The notes: generated by a model not told the origin, from the letters alone. Positions 22,566 to 35,870 are shown, counted from the first letter of the stretch. The stretch is DNA of 64,000 nt from Paragyromitra xinjiangensis (GCA_038503065.1 JBCAMK010000008.1:1178001-1242000), one strand, 5' to 3'. Numbers and translations: made by a program.

Positions 22566-24443
22566 GGGGTGGGGCTTTGGTGAGGGCTGTATAGGTGTTT
22601 GGATCAAAAGAAGGTTTTGGTTGGGTTGGGTTGGGTTGCGGTGGGGGTGGATAGATGGGTCCGGGCGTATATATGGATAGATATCTTGGAATTTTTTTTT
22701 TTATTTAGGGGTTCCTCTTGGGGTGTGTTCTAGAGGGAAGGAATAAAGATAAGGTTAGAACGGGCCTACACCCCAAACCGTAGCTAGATGCTTTGTGAAA
22801 GATGATCGTGCACGGTGGTGGTTATGAGACTTCTCACATTAGTGAAACAACCCCAAGGTAGCTTTGTAGAAGGCTCTAGATCGAAAATTGGGGAGTGACA
22901 GGTATTGAATATACGAGTAGATAGGGAGCTCGAGGAGTATGCTACTAGTCTAAAGAACAAGCAATTGATCCATTTCCACTCTTTACATATCTACTATTCA
23001 GACGCTTGAAGATAAAATTGAGCGAATATCAGACGAATGAGATTTAGCCCATAGTCCATGCGAAGTAACAAGCGCAAGGAAAGATGGATAGCATCCCATA
23101 AGTTATGCACCTACCCTTATATCCCATAGACCGTAGCAACGCGATATCGATTTGGAGACGGATCTCAAAGCCTCATTTTATTTCCTACATAGTTTTTTTA
23201 GCCACCATAGATTGTCACTACAAGGGAAATAAAAGTTTGTAGAGAATTAATAGTAGTACCAGGTAGTATAAAGTCATTCTTGCCAATCCCTTTACTCACA
23301 ATCCTATGACTTGGCGAGGTTGGTTAGGTTGGTTAGGTTTTCTCACCATATTTTGATTTCTCATGCAATTGAGCTCGAGGTATAATAGCTGAATAAAATA
23401 CATGAGTTTTAAGAACCCACTTAAGTAAATAAAAATATATGGCGGTTTATTCCTCCTGCTGTTACTTGTATGGCGCACGCTGTCTTGAACCTCGACCAAT
23501 CATATTAGTGTGTGGAATGTCTCTGTCTCACAAATATTGCTAAGAGTCCTGCTCTTCCTCCTACTGAAACATACTACTTTTGATAACTCCACCACCAGTA
23601 CTTCTCAATGTAATTCCTATCGAAAATGTACTTCAAGTTCCTCTAGCCTCCTATATATAAATTTACCTCAGATAGTGAAATATGAAGTGGTTTCTCCATG
23701 TGTATATCTCATCATAGCCATAGCACTTTTTGGAACGTTCCACTCTGCGATTTTTACAGCAAAAAGTAGGGTCTAATTTCATGATAACTATTGCTTACCC
23801 TAGCCTATACAAAGCTATTCGGTTTTCACAACTTTGCTTGTGTAATTTGGCTTACTATAGGACTCGGAACTACAGCCAGAAAAGGCAGCCGTAGTCTAAG
23901 ATTGCGCGCGCCATAGTAGTGTGATTTCTTTTGTATAGGTGTAACCACCACTTCTGCTAATATATCTGTTATTTCACTTGAATGGAGTGTATCTTTTATT
24001 ACTCAACCATCCTCACACTATCTAGCTCCAAAATTCGCAAGGAGCTCTCTACCTAGGCCACAAGAAGGTATACTGCCTAAGATGTAGATAATTCGGGTTA
24101 TCTCATGTGGTGAATCAAATATCATGCTTTAGAGCTGAATTACCACTGATCAGGTTATATCTGAGCATATTTATCTCCTTTTGCCAGCTTAAAGAATAGA
24201 AAAATCAGAAATAGGTAGTCCCTTCTATCCTTCATCATTCCAGATTTTTTTATAATTTTGTGGTTTTATTCCTCTCTCCAAGGCTGGCTGCCACACTGTA
24301 TTTGCAATTGGGGACATATCTGTCCCCGATTCATTACGGTGCATGGGATAAGCCACATTTGTGTCACCAGAATCCTTATCAAACCTCTAACCTCCCCTCA
24401 CAACCGCAACTTCAAATTCGTACTGAACCACCACATTAGCAAC
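22566..24443. other. Intergenic region
   Basis: 1.9 kb of fairly AT-rich DNA with no supported gene. Simple repeats: TTGGG-type units near 22618-22636 and GGTTGGTTA duplication near 23318-23338. The receptor-like gene that follows has a frame open upstream to 24258, but MADPLSIAAS at 24444 is the family start. Confidence 0.5.
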
Positions 24444-26528
24444 ATGGCTGACCCACTCTCGATCGCGGCATCTATTGCTGGCTTACTTACGCTAGGTACG
24501 CAAATTAGCGTAGGACTCGCAAGCGTTATTTCTATAGCTAAATCCGCTCCATCCTTACTCGAGCGCGCCTCAAACGATCTTTTATTGTTATGTGAAATAT
24601 TTCGGCAACTTGAGGTCCTTATACGAAAACGAAAATGGCGGAAATCAGCCGCCGACTCTGTGTTACCAGCAACGCTTGAGAGGTGTCGTGAATCGTTCCA
24701 CGAACTGAAGACTATAGTAGAAACACTTCAAAACACGTTTGTTGGTGGGGGATACCGGAAACGATGGCTTCAAGTTACATGGGCTGTTAAAGAGAAGGAG
24801 ATCGCATCTATATCCTCTAGGATGTCGGACTATAAATCGACTCTAACACTTGCTTTGCAGATGCAGCATGCGTAAGTGCACATTTTTCCTTGATCAGTTC
24901 GTGGCTATGAAATGATATTCGCCATACATAACTAGACCTAGCATTTATGCTTATCTACGGGGGAGTAGATCAGACATTAGGGATATGAAAGACGCCATAG
25001 AGGTCTTTCTAGCAACCAAAAATGAACCTGCGCTCGAAAGTCTTCGACGAAAAGAAGTTCTTGAACGATATATCAGGTCTGCACCGGAGTCACTATACTC
25101 TGTATCGCGGCCGCCCTCCCTCGCCGCTAGTAGTATGCAAAGTAGTACACTACCTTTATTCTATGGTGACTCTGAGGAACGTGGACGGGCTTCGGCAGGC
25201 TCGAAATCAATAAGAACTATCTCTCTCGGCACTGAGGCGCCCTCGCTCCCCAACCAGGAAACTTTACGAAAAGGCTCGGATGCGGGGCACCCCAACTCTG
25301 CTGCTAGACCACCTTTGATTATTTCCAAAGCGGGTCCAGAACCGATACTTTCTTCTTCCCGTAGACGTGAATCCCCGTCTCTAGAAACGCTACAGCTTCA
25401 AAGTGCCCCAGAACCACACCTAGAAGCACACGGATCACTTCCCAACTCCATGGCAAACTCCGAGGAATTTTGGGCCAGTCTGGTCTCCGAGCTCCAACTC
25501 ACTTCACCCACTCCTTATAGCTCTTTCCAAGAGCTCTACATGGCCACTTACCAGTACCTGTGGCTCCATGGTCGGGTCTGGCATGGGGATAAAGAGCACC
25601 ATGGTACTCTCTTCATCTCTAAGTATAGTCCCCAGAGTGGAGAAATTGAATTTTCTAGAATCCTTGTTGCTTGGGCCTCTAGCGATGCAGACTATTATAA
25701 AGTACCACCGAAGGTCTGGAGAGAAGATGCCACTCTAGGTCTCAAGCACGAGACCGCTTCTAACCACTACCAAAGTAGTGACCGGACTAAGCCTTACTCA
25801 TTCTTTCGCATCCTACCAACAGTCCCTGAGCCAGGCTCGACCATGTCTCTATGGCCACCACTCATAATCCCAGCCAAAGAGCGCACCTCTCGCATATCGT
25901 TAAAGTCACAAGGGCTACCAAAGTCAGATAAACACTATAGCAGTGACTTATTTGGACTGCTGAAACGGAACAGAGTCAGCCAAACCCTCCTTGGTGGGTC
26001 TTGGACCAGGATTGATGATGAAGTAGAACTATTCTCAGCACTGGATCCAGAACTCTATACTCCTGATCTAGAGCATCCGCTTAGGGGAATATGGATACGT
26101 AGACAGATATATTTGGGACATGTAGAATACGATTTCATACTATTTCACCAGCCCACTCGGAACAAGCTTGAGGGTATCAAACTCACGGGTAACCCCCAGA
26201 TTTCTAGGGGAGAAAGAAGCTTTATATTGGAGGACTTCGGAGCTAAGGGTTTTCGAGGAAAGATACTGCTTAATTCCTGGTTTATCACAATCTCCCTTCG
26301 TAAGTTATTTTTTTCTATTGTCATTCCTGTGAATTGCTAGATCTTGACCAGTTACTATTCCGGAATGGGGGAGTCCTGGAGATACGAAAACTAATTCTAA
26401 AACAAACTACTATAGATCGTCTCGAGAATGAAGGCACGTTGCAGTGGATCGGGCCCGATGAGGTATCAATTGACACAGATTCGCAGCGGTTTCGATATAC
26501 ACGGCTTGATATGAGCCAGTTCATTTAA
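24444..26528 (+). CDS. Fusion protein: STAND-type N-terminal domain + FBXO31-like (Cyclin D1-binding type) C-terminal domain
   Basis: Three exons (24444-24871, 24942-26299, 26341-26528) give 657 aa. Residues 1 to ~145 (MADPLSIAASIAGLLTLGTQ start, helical) are the fungal N-terminal domain usually seen on NACHT receptors. A Ser/Pro-rich linker follows (~165-320). From ~335 the sequence fits the C-terminal domain of fungal F-box proteins of the FBXO31 type: WLHGRVWHGD, SGEIEFSRIL, MSLWPPLIIPA, LRGIWIRRQIYLGHVEYDFI, EGIKLTGNPQISRGERSF. No NACHT and no obvious F-box is present. The role is unknown; substrate recognition for ubiquitination is possible if it pairs with Skp1 in another way. Domain assignment of the C-terminal half is from motif memory and should be tested by profile search. 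Confidence 0.7.
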
Positions 26529-26649
26529 CGCACTAAGGCTGGTCCTAATAGTAACGAGTCATATGACCAAGAGATTTCTCAATCTGGGCAATGTGTCAAA
26601 TACCTAATTCATCTTAACAAATCACGATATCAAAGCAATTTTTGTATCC

Positions 26650-28032
26650 TACGGCGGCCTATAGCGACCATCCCGCCATAATTCAGAAAGTCAAAATCCC
26701 AACTCAACGCCCGAAAAAAATTCCTCCAAATCAATAGCAGAGCTAGGGTGAGCTTTAGGCCCGTCCAAGGAACCCCCCTGAGACTTGGTGGCCCTGAGGG
26801 ACCTGTCCTTTGCCCTAAATAGTGAGGCCAATAGTGAGGGTAATGATCGGTATTTCGAGAAAGAACCCCTAACCCTGTGAACTTAGCGAACAGTCTCCGA
26901 ATCAGCTGCCAAATGCCAGTGGTGCCTGACCCAAGGCCCGAGCAGCCTGCTGAAAATTTACAGAACCAGTTGGGAACAAACACTAACCCTAAAGCGATTG
27001 CTGAATGCACATATAGGCAACTTGAATAGAATAGACAATAGAAGGGTAGATATGCGAATTTCTTCATGCACTCTAGCGACAGCAGCTTGTGTATTTACGA
27101 TTTTTACTATACACTCCAAGACAGTGGACCTACTGTAGGTCAATGCTGTAGGTCAATACTCCCTGCTGTGGTTGATTTCCTGCGATCACATGAGATGGGT
27201 GATTTGGAACCAGTTCCTCTTCACATGCCATGGTGCCAAATAAGCTCCAAATAGAGCTCCTAATTGGCAGCAAATAGACTTTGAAATAGGCTTCTACATT
27301 GGTAGTCAATAGGCCTAGGAATAAGCAGCGGCTTCGGCTGCGAATTGACAAGTGCTTACGCCTAGAAATGACTATGAGTTTCATGACGACAGAGCTTTGT
27401 ACCTTTCCGATTTTTGCAATGATTTCTGACGACAGTGGCATGTACTTTTCCGATTATTTCAATGCATGATTAGACATAGGACCCTCTAGTATGTCTCCTA
27501 CCAATGGGTGCGCGATTTCCCACAATCACAGTAAATAGGTGCCAGTGATCCAGCCGTGCTTTCAAGTTGACAGCAGTGCAGGCAGCAGCGCAAAAAGTAG
27601 TGCAGGAAGCAGGAAGGCATGCAGGCAGGAAAGCACTTCAGTTCCAGGCGGCGCTTGCTCAGCTCGAACCCTTCATTTTTCTAGCAGCGTTTCCACAGCA
27701 AGTTCAGCCAACTGGCGGCTGTTTGTCAACTTTTGAGTAAATTCACAACTGTTGCTTGTATCTTTATGACTTTTGCAATGCTTTATGGCGACAGTAGGTT
27801 ATACTTTCCGATTTTTTCGATGCAGAGCTGGGCTTTTGGGCTGCAGTTTGGGCCGTCAGCTCTGCTGGGTGTACTTACTGTAATCTTGCGCAGTAAGTCT
27901 CAGGGGGGGTTCTCTTGATGGGCCTAAAGCTCACCCTAGCTCTGCGATTGATTTGGAGAATTTTTTTTTGAGTGTTGAGTTCGGATTTTGACTTTATGAA
28001 TCATGGCGGGATGGTCGCTATAGGCCGCCGTA
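26650..28032. mobile_element. 1.38-kb non-autonomous DNA transposon with ~145-bp terminal inverted repeats
   Basis: The left end (26650 to ~26795, TACGGCGGCCTATAGCG...) is repeated imperfectly in inverse orientation at ~27890-28032 (...CGCTATAGGCCGCCGTA). Outside both ends lies the direct repeat TATCC (26645-26649 and 28033-28037), a plausible 5-bp target-site duplication. The interior has no transposase-like frame. It contains diverged direct subrepeats (27400-27468 and 27760-27828, sharing CGACAGT, TTTCCGATT and CAATGC-type blocks) and a GCAGG-rich stretch near 27575-27635. It sits between the fusion gene and the phosphatase gene. Superfamily not assigned. Confidence 0.7.
27400..27828. repeat. 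Diverged direct subrepeats inside the TIR element
   Basis: Two ~68-bp units, at 27400-27468 and 27760-27828, share the order pyrimidine-rich block, TTTTGCAATG, CGACAGT, then TTTCCGATT and a TTCAATGC/TTCGATGC block. A weaker third copy lies around 27085-27125. Confidence 0.5.
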
Positions 28033-28541
28033 TATCCTCAATCATCGACTATGGTTTTATTTTTATTTAAAGGGCCTGTTGAATATTAACCCTGTATATA
28101 GCTGAGCTAGTCTCCTCAACTCTGCCGCAGAAATCTGTTTAGAGAATGCACTTTTCATTAGCCCCAAAGCCCCAATACAATTCAATACGAAAATCATGGA
28201 TCTAGAACTACATGTATTTGGTCTCACCCTAGAGTTAGCCTTAGTAACTAGCATTCCCGCACACACCTCAGCTACTTTCATTCCCCCTACCCGCTCCAAA
28301 TTTCCGAACACCAGACGAACATTATCCGAGTGATAATTCATGAAGGCAATCCATTCTTGGCGCCAAGAGTCAGGCATCACTATGCTAGGATCCCAACAGT
28401 TGCTCAATATCCTTGCTTATATTCCGAAGTTCCGTTCCAACACTCTCCACAGCTCATTCATTACCTCAAATTCTTATCATTTCGTTACTACTAGCTCTTT
28501 ACGTTCCAATTCCTCCAGCTAAATCCAAACCTCGAAAAACT

Positions 28542-30239
28542 ATGACAACACTCAATACCCGTGGCCCATACACTCCAGAAGAGCTCTCGTCTCTCTACCC
28601 GTCGAACCTACAATTACACCAAGTGCATGTGATATTTCGTCATGGTATCTACTCTATCATGAACCATAGGGGATCCCAAGTGGTGAAGCTCATCGGCTAA
28701 CTTTATTGAAAAAAAGGTGAACGTTCACCCGTTTCCTCGCGGTTCGAGAATACCGGTCTTACGCCATGTAAGAACCTCACACACAAAGCTTAAAACCTCA
28801 CAGCGTTGATATTAAAATCAAAACAGTCTGGCCGTACTGCAGTGCCGCCTCCAAGTTCAAAGCAGCTGTATTAGAGGGCAATAGCGACTGGTCGACTCTA
28901 GCGTACCAGCGCCGAACAGAGACCTTTGGAAAAAACTCCGAGGCTGTGATAGCGAAGGGTGCTGGAGGGGAACAGAATGGGATATGGTCAGTTGCAACTT
29001 CAATTCTACTACATATACAGACAAAATGGAGAAAAGTACTAACAACTTTGCTGGGATAATCAGTCTTATGGGAGAACTAACAGATACCGGAAGAGAAACT
29101 ACCTTACGCCTAGGGCAGAGACTCCGAAAGCTCTATATCGAACAGCTCAAATTCCTCCCAGAAGACCTAGGAGTCCAATCCGAATACTACCTCCGGTACA
29201 CACCATAACCCCTCCCCCCCCCAAAAAACACATTCTAACACCCCACAGTACAACCCCCCTCCCCCGCACTCTCGAATCCCTCCAACAAGTCTTCATCGGC
29301 CTCTACCCCGCCCCTTACCGCACTCGCTCCGCCCCCCTCCCAATAATCCACGAGCGCTCCATGGCCGATGAAAATCTCTTCCCCAACGACGCCAACTGCC
29401 GTCGTTTCCTCCAACTCTCTCGCGAATTCGCTAAACTCACCGCCGAGAAATGGAACAACTCACCAGAAATGCAGCACCTCAAGGACCGCATCGGGAAGTG
29501 GGTACCAGATGGCCACGTCGCTGTAGACGGACGCCCACGTCTAAGCGGGATCATGGATACCGTTAACGCAACCCTAGCGCATGGGCCGGCGACTAGACTT
29601 CCGGCGGAGTTTTATGAAGAGGAGGTGAGGAGGAATATGGAGATGATTAATTTAGATGAGTGGTTTCGCGGGTACTCGCAGAGTAGTGAGTATAGGAAAT
29701 TTGGTGTTGGCACGTTGCTTGGTGATTTGGTGGACCGAATGCTTGCTGCTGCTGACGCCCCGGAGAAGGAGGGGCGGTTGAAGGTCGCGCTTATGGCATG
29801 TCATGATACTACGTTGGGGGGCTTGTTGACGTCTCTTGGTGCGTCCGATGGTAGATGGCCTCCCTTTACTAGCTCTATTGCGTTTGAGATGTTTAGGAAG
29901 AGGGAACTTGAGCAGTCGAAGAGCTTGTGGAGTAGGCTTCTTGGCGGAGGGAAGGGTAAAGAAGAATATTACGTCAGGCTGAGGTATAATGACAAACCGG
30001 TTGTTGTCAAGGGGTGTAGAAAACCCGGAAATCATCTGGAGGGAGACGAGAGTTTCTGTACTATGGTAAGTTTAATCAAACCTTGCTTTCTACATATACG
30101 GTAAGGGGTTTGCTGATATGAGAGGGGGTAGGCGGCGTTTAAAGAGATTGTGAACAAAATGAGACCGAAGGATTGGGAGAGGGAGTGTTTGCCTAATATG
30201 GATCAAAAGGGGATCCCACCAGTTGAGGAGGTGGAATAA
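28542..30239 (+). CDS. Histidine acid phosphatase family protein (ACP6-like)
   Basis: Six exons (28542-28644, 28717-28767, 28827-28986, 29064-29195, 29249-30065, 30132-30239) give 456 aa in frame. The catalytic N-terminal motif RHGERSP is at residues 33-39, assembled across the first intron; the proton-donor motif is CHDTTLGG (His-Asp at ~332-333). GELTDTGRETTLRLGQRLR and TPLPRTLESLQQVF are further family blocks. No signal peptide follows the first Met, so the protein is probably intracellular, unlike secreted phytases and acid phosphatases, and closest in style to lysophosphatidic-acid-phosphatase-like (ACP6) proteins. The substrate is inferred only as a phosphomonoester. An upstream in-frame hydrophobic stretch (from ~28413) lacks an ATG. 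Confidence 0.85.
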
Positions 30240-33200
30240 TTGCCAAATCCATATGGATTAGGAGTAGGCTCGAAGCGGCATAGAGCAGCGTCTGAGCTTT
30301 TGGGATATATCTGCATAGAACTTAGGACATGTTTACTTGATTTTTTTCTGATAACCGTGTACTTCCGTATACCTATATACCTGATGGTTTTATTTTACCG
30401 GGGAGGTTAAATCTCATAGTTTTTCCAGAAGAAGTAATATAAGTTGCCCAGACTAAGTTGCCATTCATATATTCTCACTCGGTTAGAACATGTAACGGAA
30501 CTAGAGTTTATGGTAGGCACAAGACGTTCACTTAGCCGCCAACCCCACGATTTAAAACTATCATCCAAGAACCAACCCGTGGAATGCGGTTAGGTTACGT
30601 TTAGAGGATGAGGAGAACTAAGGGTACAATTTAGTAACGGGAGAGTCAAAGTGATCCAAAGGGACATCGGAGCTCAAGGGGTGCGGGAAAGTGACGCATG
30701 TTTTGGCTTAGCGACACCTGAACAGCACCCAAATACCCCATTTTGTCACAATGCAAAACTCAATATAAGTGGACACTTCAGCAATAGCCTTAATTAACCA
30801 CCCTGTAGGACGGAATATCTAGTTTTACTCTGTGAAAAATGCACATATCTCAAGCAAAGAGAACATGAGGCCATCAATTTTCAACCAAAAGCTTCATGAT
30901 GATAAATGACAACAAGACTTATTTTGGGTTTCTAACTGGGCTTAGATTCTATGTAGCCCAACCTTCTATCTAAATTTTTTTCATACCAGCCAGTTGTGTG
31001 GTTGTTGAGAATTGAGGGAATGCGCATCACTTTCCCTCACCCCTTGGTACTTGATCGTCAGCATGAGAAGACAAACGACAAGCCAAAGATGACCTCCAAT
31101 CGGAGCTGTCATGCCAGTCATTCAGTCTGACCTAGGTTTCTGATTCCACCCACTTAGCTCCCGCCCCAAAATCAACCAGCTCAAATACCTTACCCGTCTT
31201 CTCCTAATAATCCTCCCGATAGTTCCTTCTAGACTCCTTCCATTTTTCATCCAGTGGCTAAATAAGATGCTGAGTAAACAAGCAAGCCCCATAAAGCAAA
31301 ACGGGTATTCTATTTTGCTTTGCTCCATTTTTGCACCAATCGGTTGCGACACTCGCATAGTTTTATAGACGAGACCCAATGCGCTAGATATCTTAAACGG
31401 CAAGCCATTGAGTGCCGAATATTCTTCCCCGGAAATCCAAGACGGCTGAGACAACGATGAAGGTGGTGGTGGCCACGAGGGTGATCCAAGTAACGTGATC
31501 CAAGCAACGGATTCTCGGTCTATGGGTGCCGTGGCACAGTAGCTAGCCGTCGGCGGGACCGCTGTTCTAGAATAATACGTGGTGGCTAACCTCTGGACCC
31601 TAGTGGTGTTTGACCTCAATTAATAATTCATATGTATGATTATAAAGCATACCCTCAATTTCTATTGAGTTCTCTTCAGGATGAACTCTCGAGCCAACAT
31701 TTTCACAACCCCCATATCAAGTCCCAAACCGATAGAACAACGGACAAAAACGTTACTAATAAGCACCCTTCAAGTCAATCCAATATCCAAACCCCCTCAG
31801 CGCAAAGAAGACGACCCCTTAAATAAATATCCGCACCGCTGATGCACCCTCTATTCTTATCCGCCGTCAGTCTGAATCCAAATCAAAAAGCCATCTCTCC
31901 CGTCTACCTATTACAACTACTCTTCCATGCGGCCCAGAGCCATGAGCTAGTTTCAACGACCACATCCCATTGGAGTAGCTCCTCTCTATCCATACAATTA
32001 GTCTTTTGAACCTCCCATCCCTCGACCATAAGGGTCTCTCCCGTGTTCAAATGCCTTTGCTCAAAGTCTCGGATGACATTTTATGTTGGGCCAGTCACGA
32101 CAGGATAGCCACGCAGGTTGTCACCACTGTCTTTGTTGGGAGTTCCGGTACGAGGATCAAAAACGCGGATTGGCTACATGACCAGATTAGGACATTGAAG
32201 GGGATTCATCACACCGAATCTAGCATCGACATTAGAGATGGAGGAGAAAGCGGCAGAGGCGTGATGAATAAGAGAGGGCAATGATGATACGCCAAGCTTA
32301 GGCACGAACGGAAGTATCCGACGCAATGTGTTATTCCCCCTCCCCATCGTGCAAATCGAGAAGGGTCTGTTGCTAGCAGATTTTACGTGTCTCCACGGCT
32401 CATAAAACGGATATAGTCCGGGAAGTGAGAACTGATGTCGTCTAAGTTAGGCGGTTACCCGGCTATCGTGTTCCATCGAGATCAACGATCATGCAGCCCA
32501 ATTCGAAATTGCACCTTGTCACGATTCCCTATGACATCATAATCAGGAGGTTCTTCGCGGTCCTGCTTTATCATGGCCAAAGTCTCTGGATTTTAAATTT
32601 CATTTACTTCTATCCCACAGAACCCTCTAGTGTTTCATATTGGGACAACACAGGGAATACTGATCGTCATCAGGGGTATCCAATGCTCGGCTAGACGTCA
32701 GTTAATCCGGACGGCCAGGCACAATACTGATGGACTCACCACCCTCCAGTAAATTAAAATCAAAATTAAAAGTTTTTTTTTCATATTTCCTTATACTAAT
32801 TTTTTCTTTTCTTTCGGGCGCTCAAGGAAAGTAAATAACAAAACTATTGCCAGCCTAAAAGTTACAAATTGTTTTTTATACACCAATAGGAAATTCTTCC
32901 GCTTCCACTACGCCGCAAAAGAATTCGTCCAACCCAAACCCATGGAACCGACAAGCTTCGTGATGATGCAAGATGCCTAACAAAAATGCAAAGACGCCCC
33001 GAAACAATGAAAAAGAGACTTATATCCAAACATTGAAGGGAGAAAACGCATAAAAAGAAAAAAGTTCATGAAACAAGAAACCATCCCTCACAATATCTTC
33101 ACAATATCTTCCCCTTGATATAGACCTCACGCCTACTGCAAGATGGTTATCATGTCGTCATCAAAGAAAACTCTAAAAATGTTTAGAACACGGAAACAAT

Positions 33201-33708
33201 TTTCCTCCTTGAATAGAAAACCCGTAGAACTAATCTACAGGCCAGAAAAACCCACAGGAAATAGAATTGACCCAGGCATCCCGAAAAGACTCGACTGTGG
33301 ATAGTAAACCCACAGGTAAAAATAGACCTAAACCCTTCATCAAATGAAATCAAAATCAAAAGCAAAACTCTTTACACCTCAAAACACCATATATCAAAGC
33401 ACAAGATAAAATGGCTTGAAAACCGGAAAACGAGGGACCAATCCAAGAAAAAAGGGAAGAAAAAGGAGGTACAAGAATAACATGCTTCAAACAATAGTTG
33501 ATCAAGAAGTAAAAATAAAGACCCAGATTAAATGCGGATATAGAATATGCATGCCCTAAAAAGCCCCAGGAATGAACATACGAAAGCAAAATGAAAGAAA
33601 GGAAGGACTCCTGGACGAGTCACTCCGTCGAACGAACAGCATTCAATGGCCCAATTAATTATAGCCCAAGCTTGTCGATATCTCGCCGGTATATTGCTCC
33701 CGTGACTG
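30240..33708. other. Convergent intergenic region phosphatase / Wdr8
   Basis: 3.5 kb, AT-rich especially at 32750-33600. The longest open frame (31122-31619, minus, 165 codons) has no recognisable domain or splice context. No supported gene or clear repeat. Confidence 0.5.
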
Positions 33709-35870
33709 CTATGACCGCACCCGGACATTTTGGCCTCGTGCCTTATAGTCAAAAGAGTCATCTCCCTCCTTCCCATTTGCCTGAGCACGAACACCCGAGG
33801 ATTCTCCAGAAACACTTCCCAATCCTCCCCTACTGCTAGTGCCACGAGTTTCCTGCCGAATGTACGACTTGGCTACTTGAGATGCGGATGCCGAAGATAA
33901 AGCACGCCTTGGTGGAACGTTGTTTGGTGAGTAGTATTCCCAATCAACTGGGTCCCACGACCTCTTGCCCGCCAGCGGAAATCCATACCGGTCATCCATT
34001 GATGCATCTGTAGTTTCCTCCTCCTCTGGCACAGGCTCATCATCAACCCATCCAACAGTATAGCCGTCTTTATCCCCGAACAAGAGCATTGGCTTCTTAT
34101 CAACATCTTTCTCGGGGCTACGGCTTCTCCTATCAACTCCAGAATGACCCCAAGGCTGCGGGCTTGTAGAGGCGGTGCTAGAAGTAGTAGCAGTATTGCC
34201 AGTTGGTGGTGCTGTGAGAATCCATCTTGCCCATGTGCTTCCTGAAAGACGGTCCATTGGGACCGTCACAGCCCTAGGCTGCCTCCATGCCGCGCTCCAA
34301 AGATAAACCACACCCTGCGACTTTGCCAAAGGCTCCCCAGCACTACTATCGGGGGCGCATTGAATCATCAAAAGATCCGGTATAGTAGGATGCCAACTAA
34401 TAGACTTAATAGGATTCAATTGAACCAAGACCGCATAAGGTCTAAGCAGTTTAAGAGACCAAATCCAAACTGTCGTTGGCATGCTATCATTCCTGGTTGC
34501 GATCAGATTGCCATCGGGATTGTTAAAGGCGATTGTAGAAATTCCTATCCTGGGCTGACTATCATTTGGACTAGATGTAATCATTGGTAAAGTGGTAGGC
34601 TGTTGAACCTGTGCATAATAGCGTTCCTTTGGCGACTTGATGCACTCAGACCACACCGTTACTCCTGGTAATCGGATAGTTCTCGTATGATTCATTTCAA
34701 TTACCTAGTTACCCCACATATATCAGTCCGATTGCAAATTTCCCTAGACGGAGTTTTCCGGGGGATTGGTTAGGTACCGGAGAAAAAGTATAGTTGCTCA
34801 AAAATGCCAACCTCCCATCGTAACTTCCGATCGTCAAGAAGTCACCCCCTGGGCTCCACTCCACACTCTTGACACCCAGACCTTCGCAGGGCTTCTCGTA
34901 GGTTCTATAAAGATGACCATCCGCCGTGTACACCAAAACCTTGTAACCAGAAGCAGCTGAATCCCACACAGCTATCCAACGTCCACAAGGAGACCATTTT
35001 AGGCCTTGAGCATCCAAAGTTGGAAGTTGAAAACTTGATGCTAATTTATAAGTAGTGTGTTGATGCACGCTGATGACGTCGTGTGTTGAAGAGCGGGTGA
35101 GTAAGGCATAGTGAGAGGTGCAAGGGCGGTAACCATAGCCTATCCACAGAACAATCGATTAACACCATTGAATATAGATGGACGTCGCTAGCAAATGTAC
35201 CCACCTTTTGTCGAGAATTTTGGGTTGGGGATTTCAATCAGTTTCGAGGTGTTCAAATTCCAAACAGTTACCTTGAGCTTTTGCCACTTAGTACCAGAGT
35301 TAGCCAACAAGATTCTCCAGAAATACAATCAAGATCTATCCCGTTCTGAGGCCCACCTGAAATTCGGAAAAGACCACAACTTCATCAGCATTCCTGCCAA
35401 ATTCGACGTTCCTGATTCCGCCAAACCCTTGGTTGATGGAGGCTGTCCATTTTTCGTCCTCCACATCATATACTTGTATTGACTGTTCATCTGCCACCAA
35501 AATCCGCTGCCTTCCTCCACCTTCCGACTCTGACTTATCAATCCCGCTCCTTCTTTTTCCTATTAAAGGAATGCCGTGCCAAGCTGGTGAAGAGAAAGAC
35601 CCATCCAAATAGGGAGACCACTTAACAAAGGCTATTCGTGAAGCAAAATCGGGATTTAAGTTGATTATTCGCTTGACTTGTAGAGTAGATGTTGATCGTA
35701 GAAAAAGTCTGGGTTGAACGATCGAGGCTATTAATGAACCGTTTGGAGCAGGTTGAGCGCCATTAAAACCTTCAGTTCATAGTAAAGAGTGTTAGCAGGC
35801 TCCAGAAACAGCGGCATCGGCTAAATGATGCTGAAGGAATCATACCACGAAATACTGTTGAGAACTCCAT
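33709..35870 (-). CDS. wdr8: WD-repeat protein WRAP73/Wdr8
   Basis: Five exons (35846-35870, 35357-35769, 35205-35277, 34778-35139, 33709-34704) give 622 aa. The first exon encodes only MEFSTVFR plus one base, matching the conserved start of this family (MNFSEVFK in animals). Diagnostic blocks: APNGSLIASIVQPRL, QGLKWSPCGRWIAVWD, GVKSVEWSPGGDFLTIGSYDG, IGISTIAFNNPDGNLIATRND and TTVWIWSLKLLRPYAVLVQL. In fission yeast Wdr8 works with Msd1 and the kinesin-14 Pkl1 at spindle poles; in animals WRAP73 is centrosomal. A similar microtubule-organising role is inferred. The C-terminal ~170 residues are low-complexity, Ser/Gly/Arg-rich and probably disordered. Confidence 0.9.

Noticed and set aside
22610..22640. 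TTGGG repeats as telomere-like sequence
   Set aside because: The unit is not TTAGGG and the run is only a few copies long.
31122..31619. 165-codon minus-strand open frame
   Set aside because: No domain, no supporting splice sites, and composition similar to surrounding non-coding DNA.
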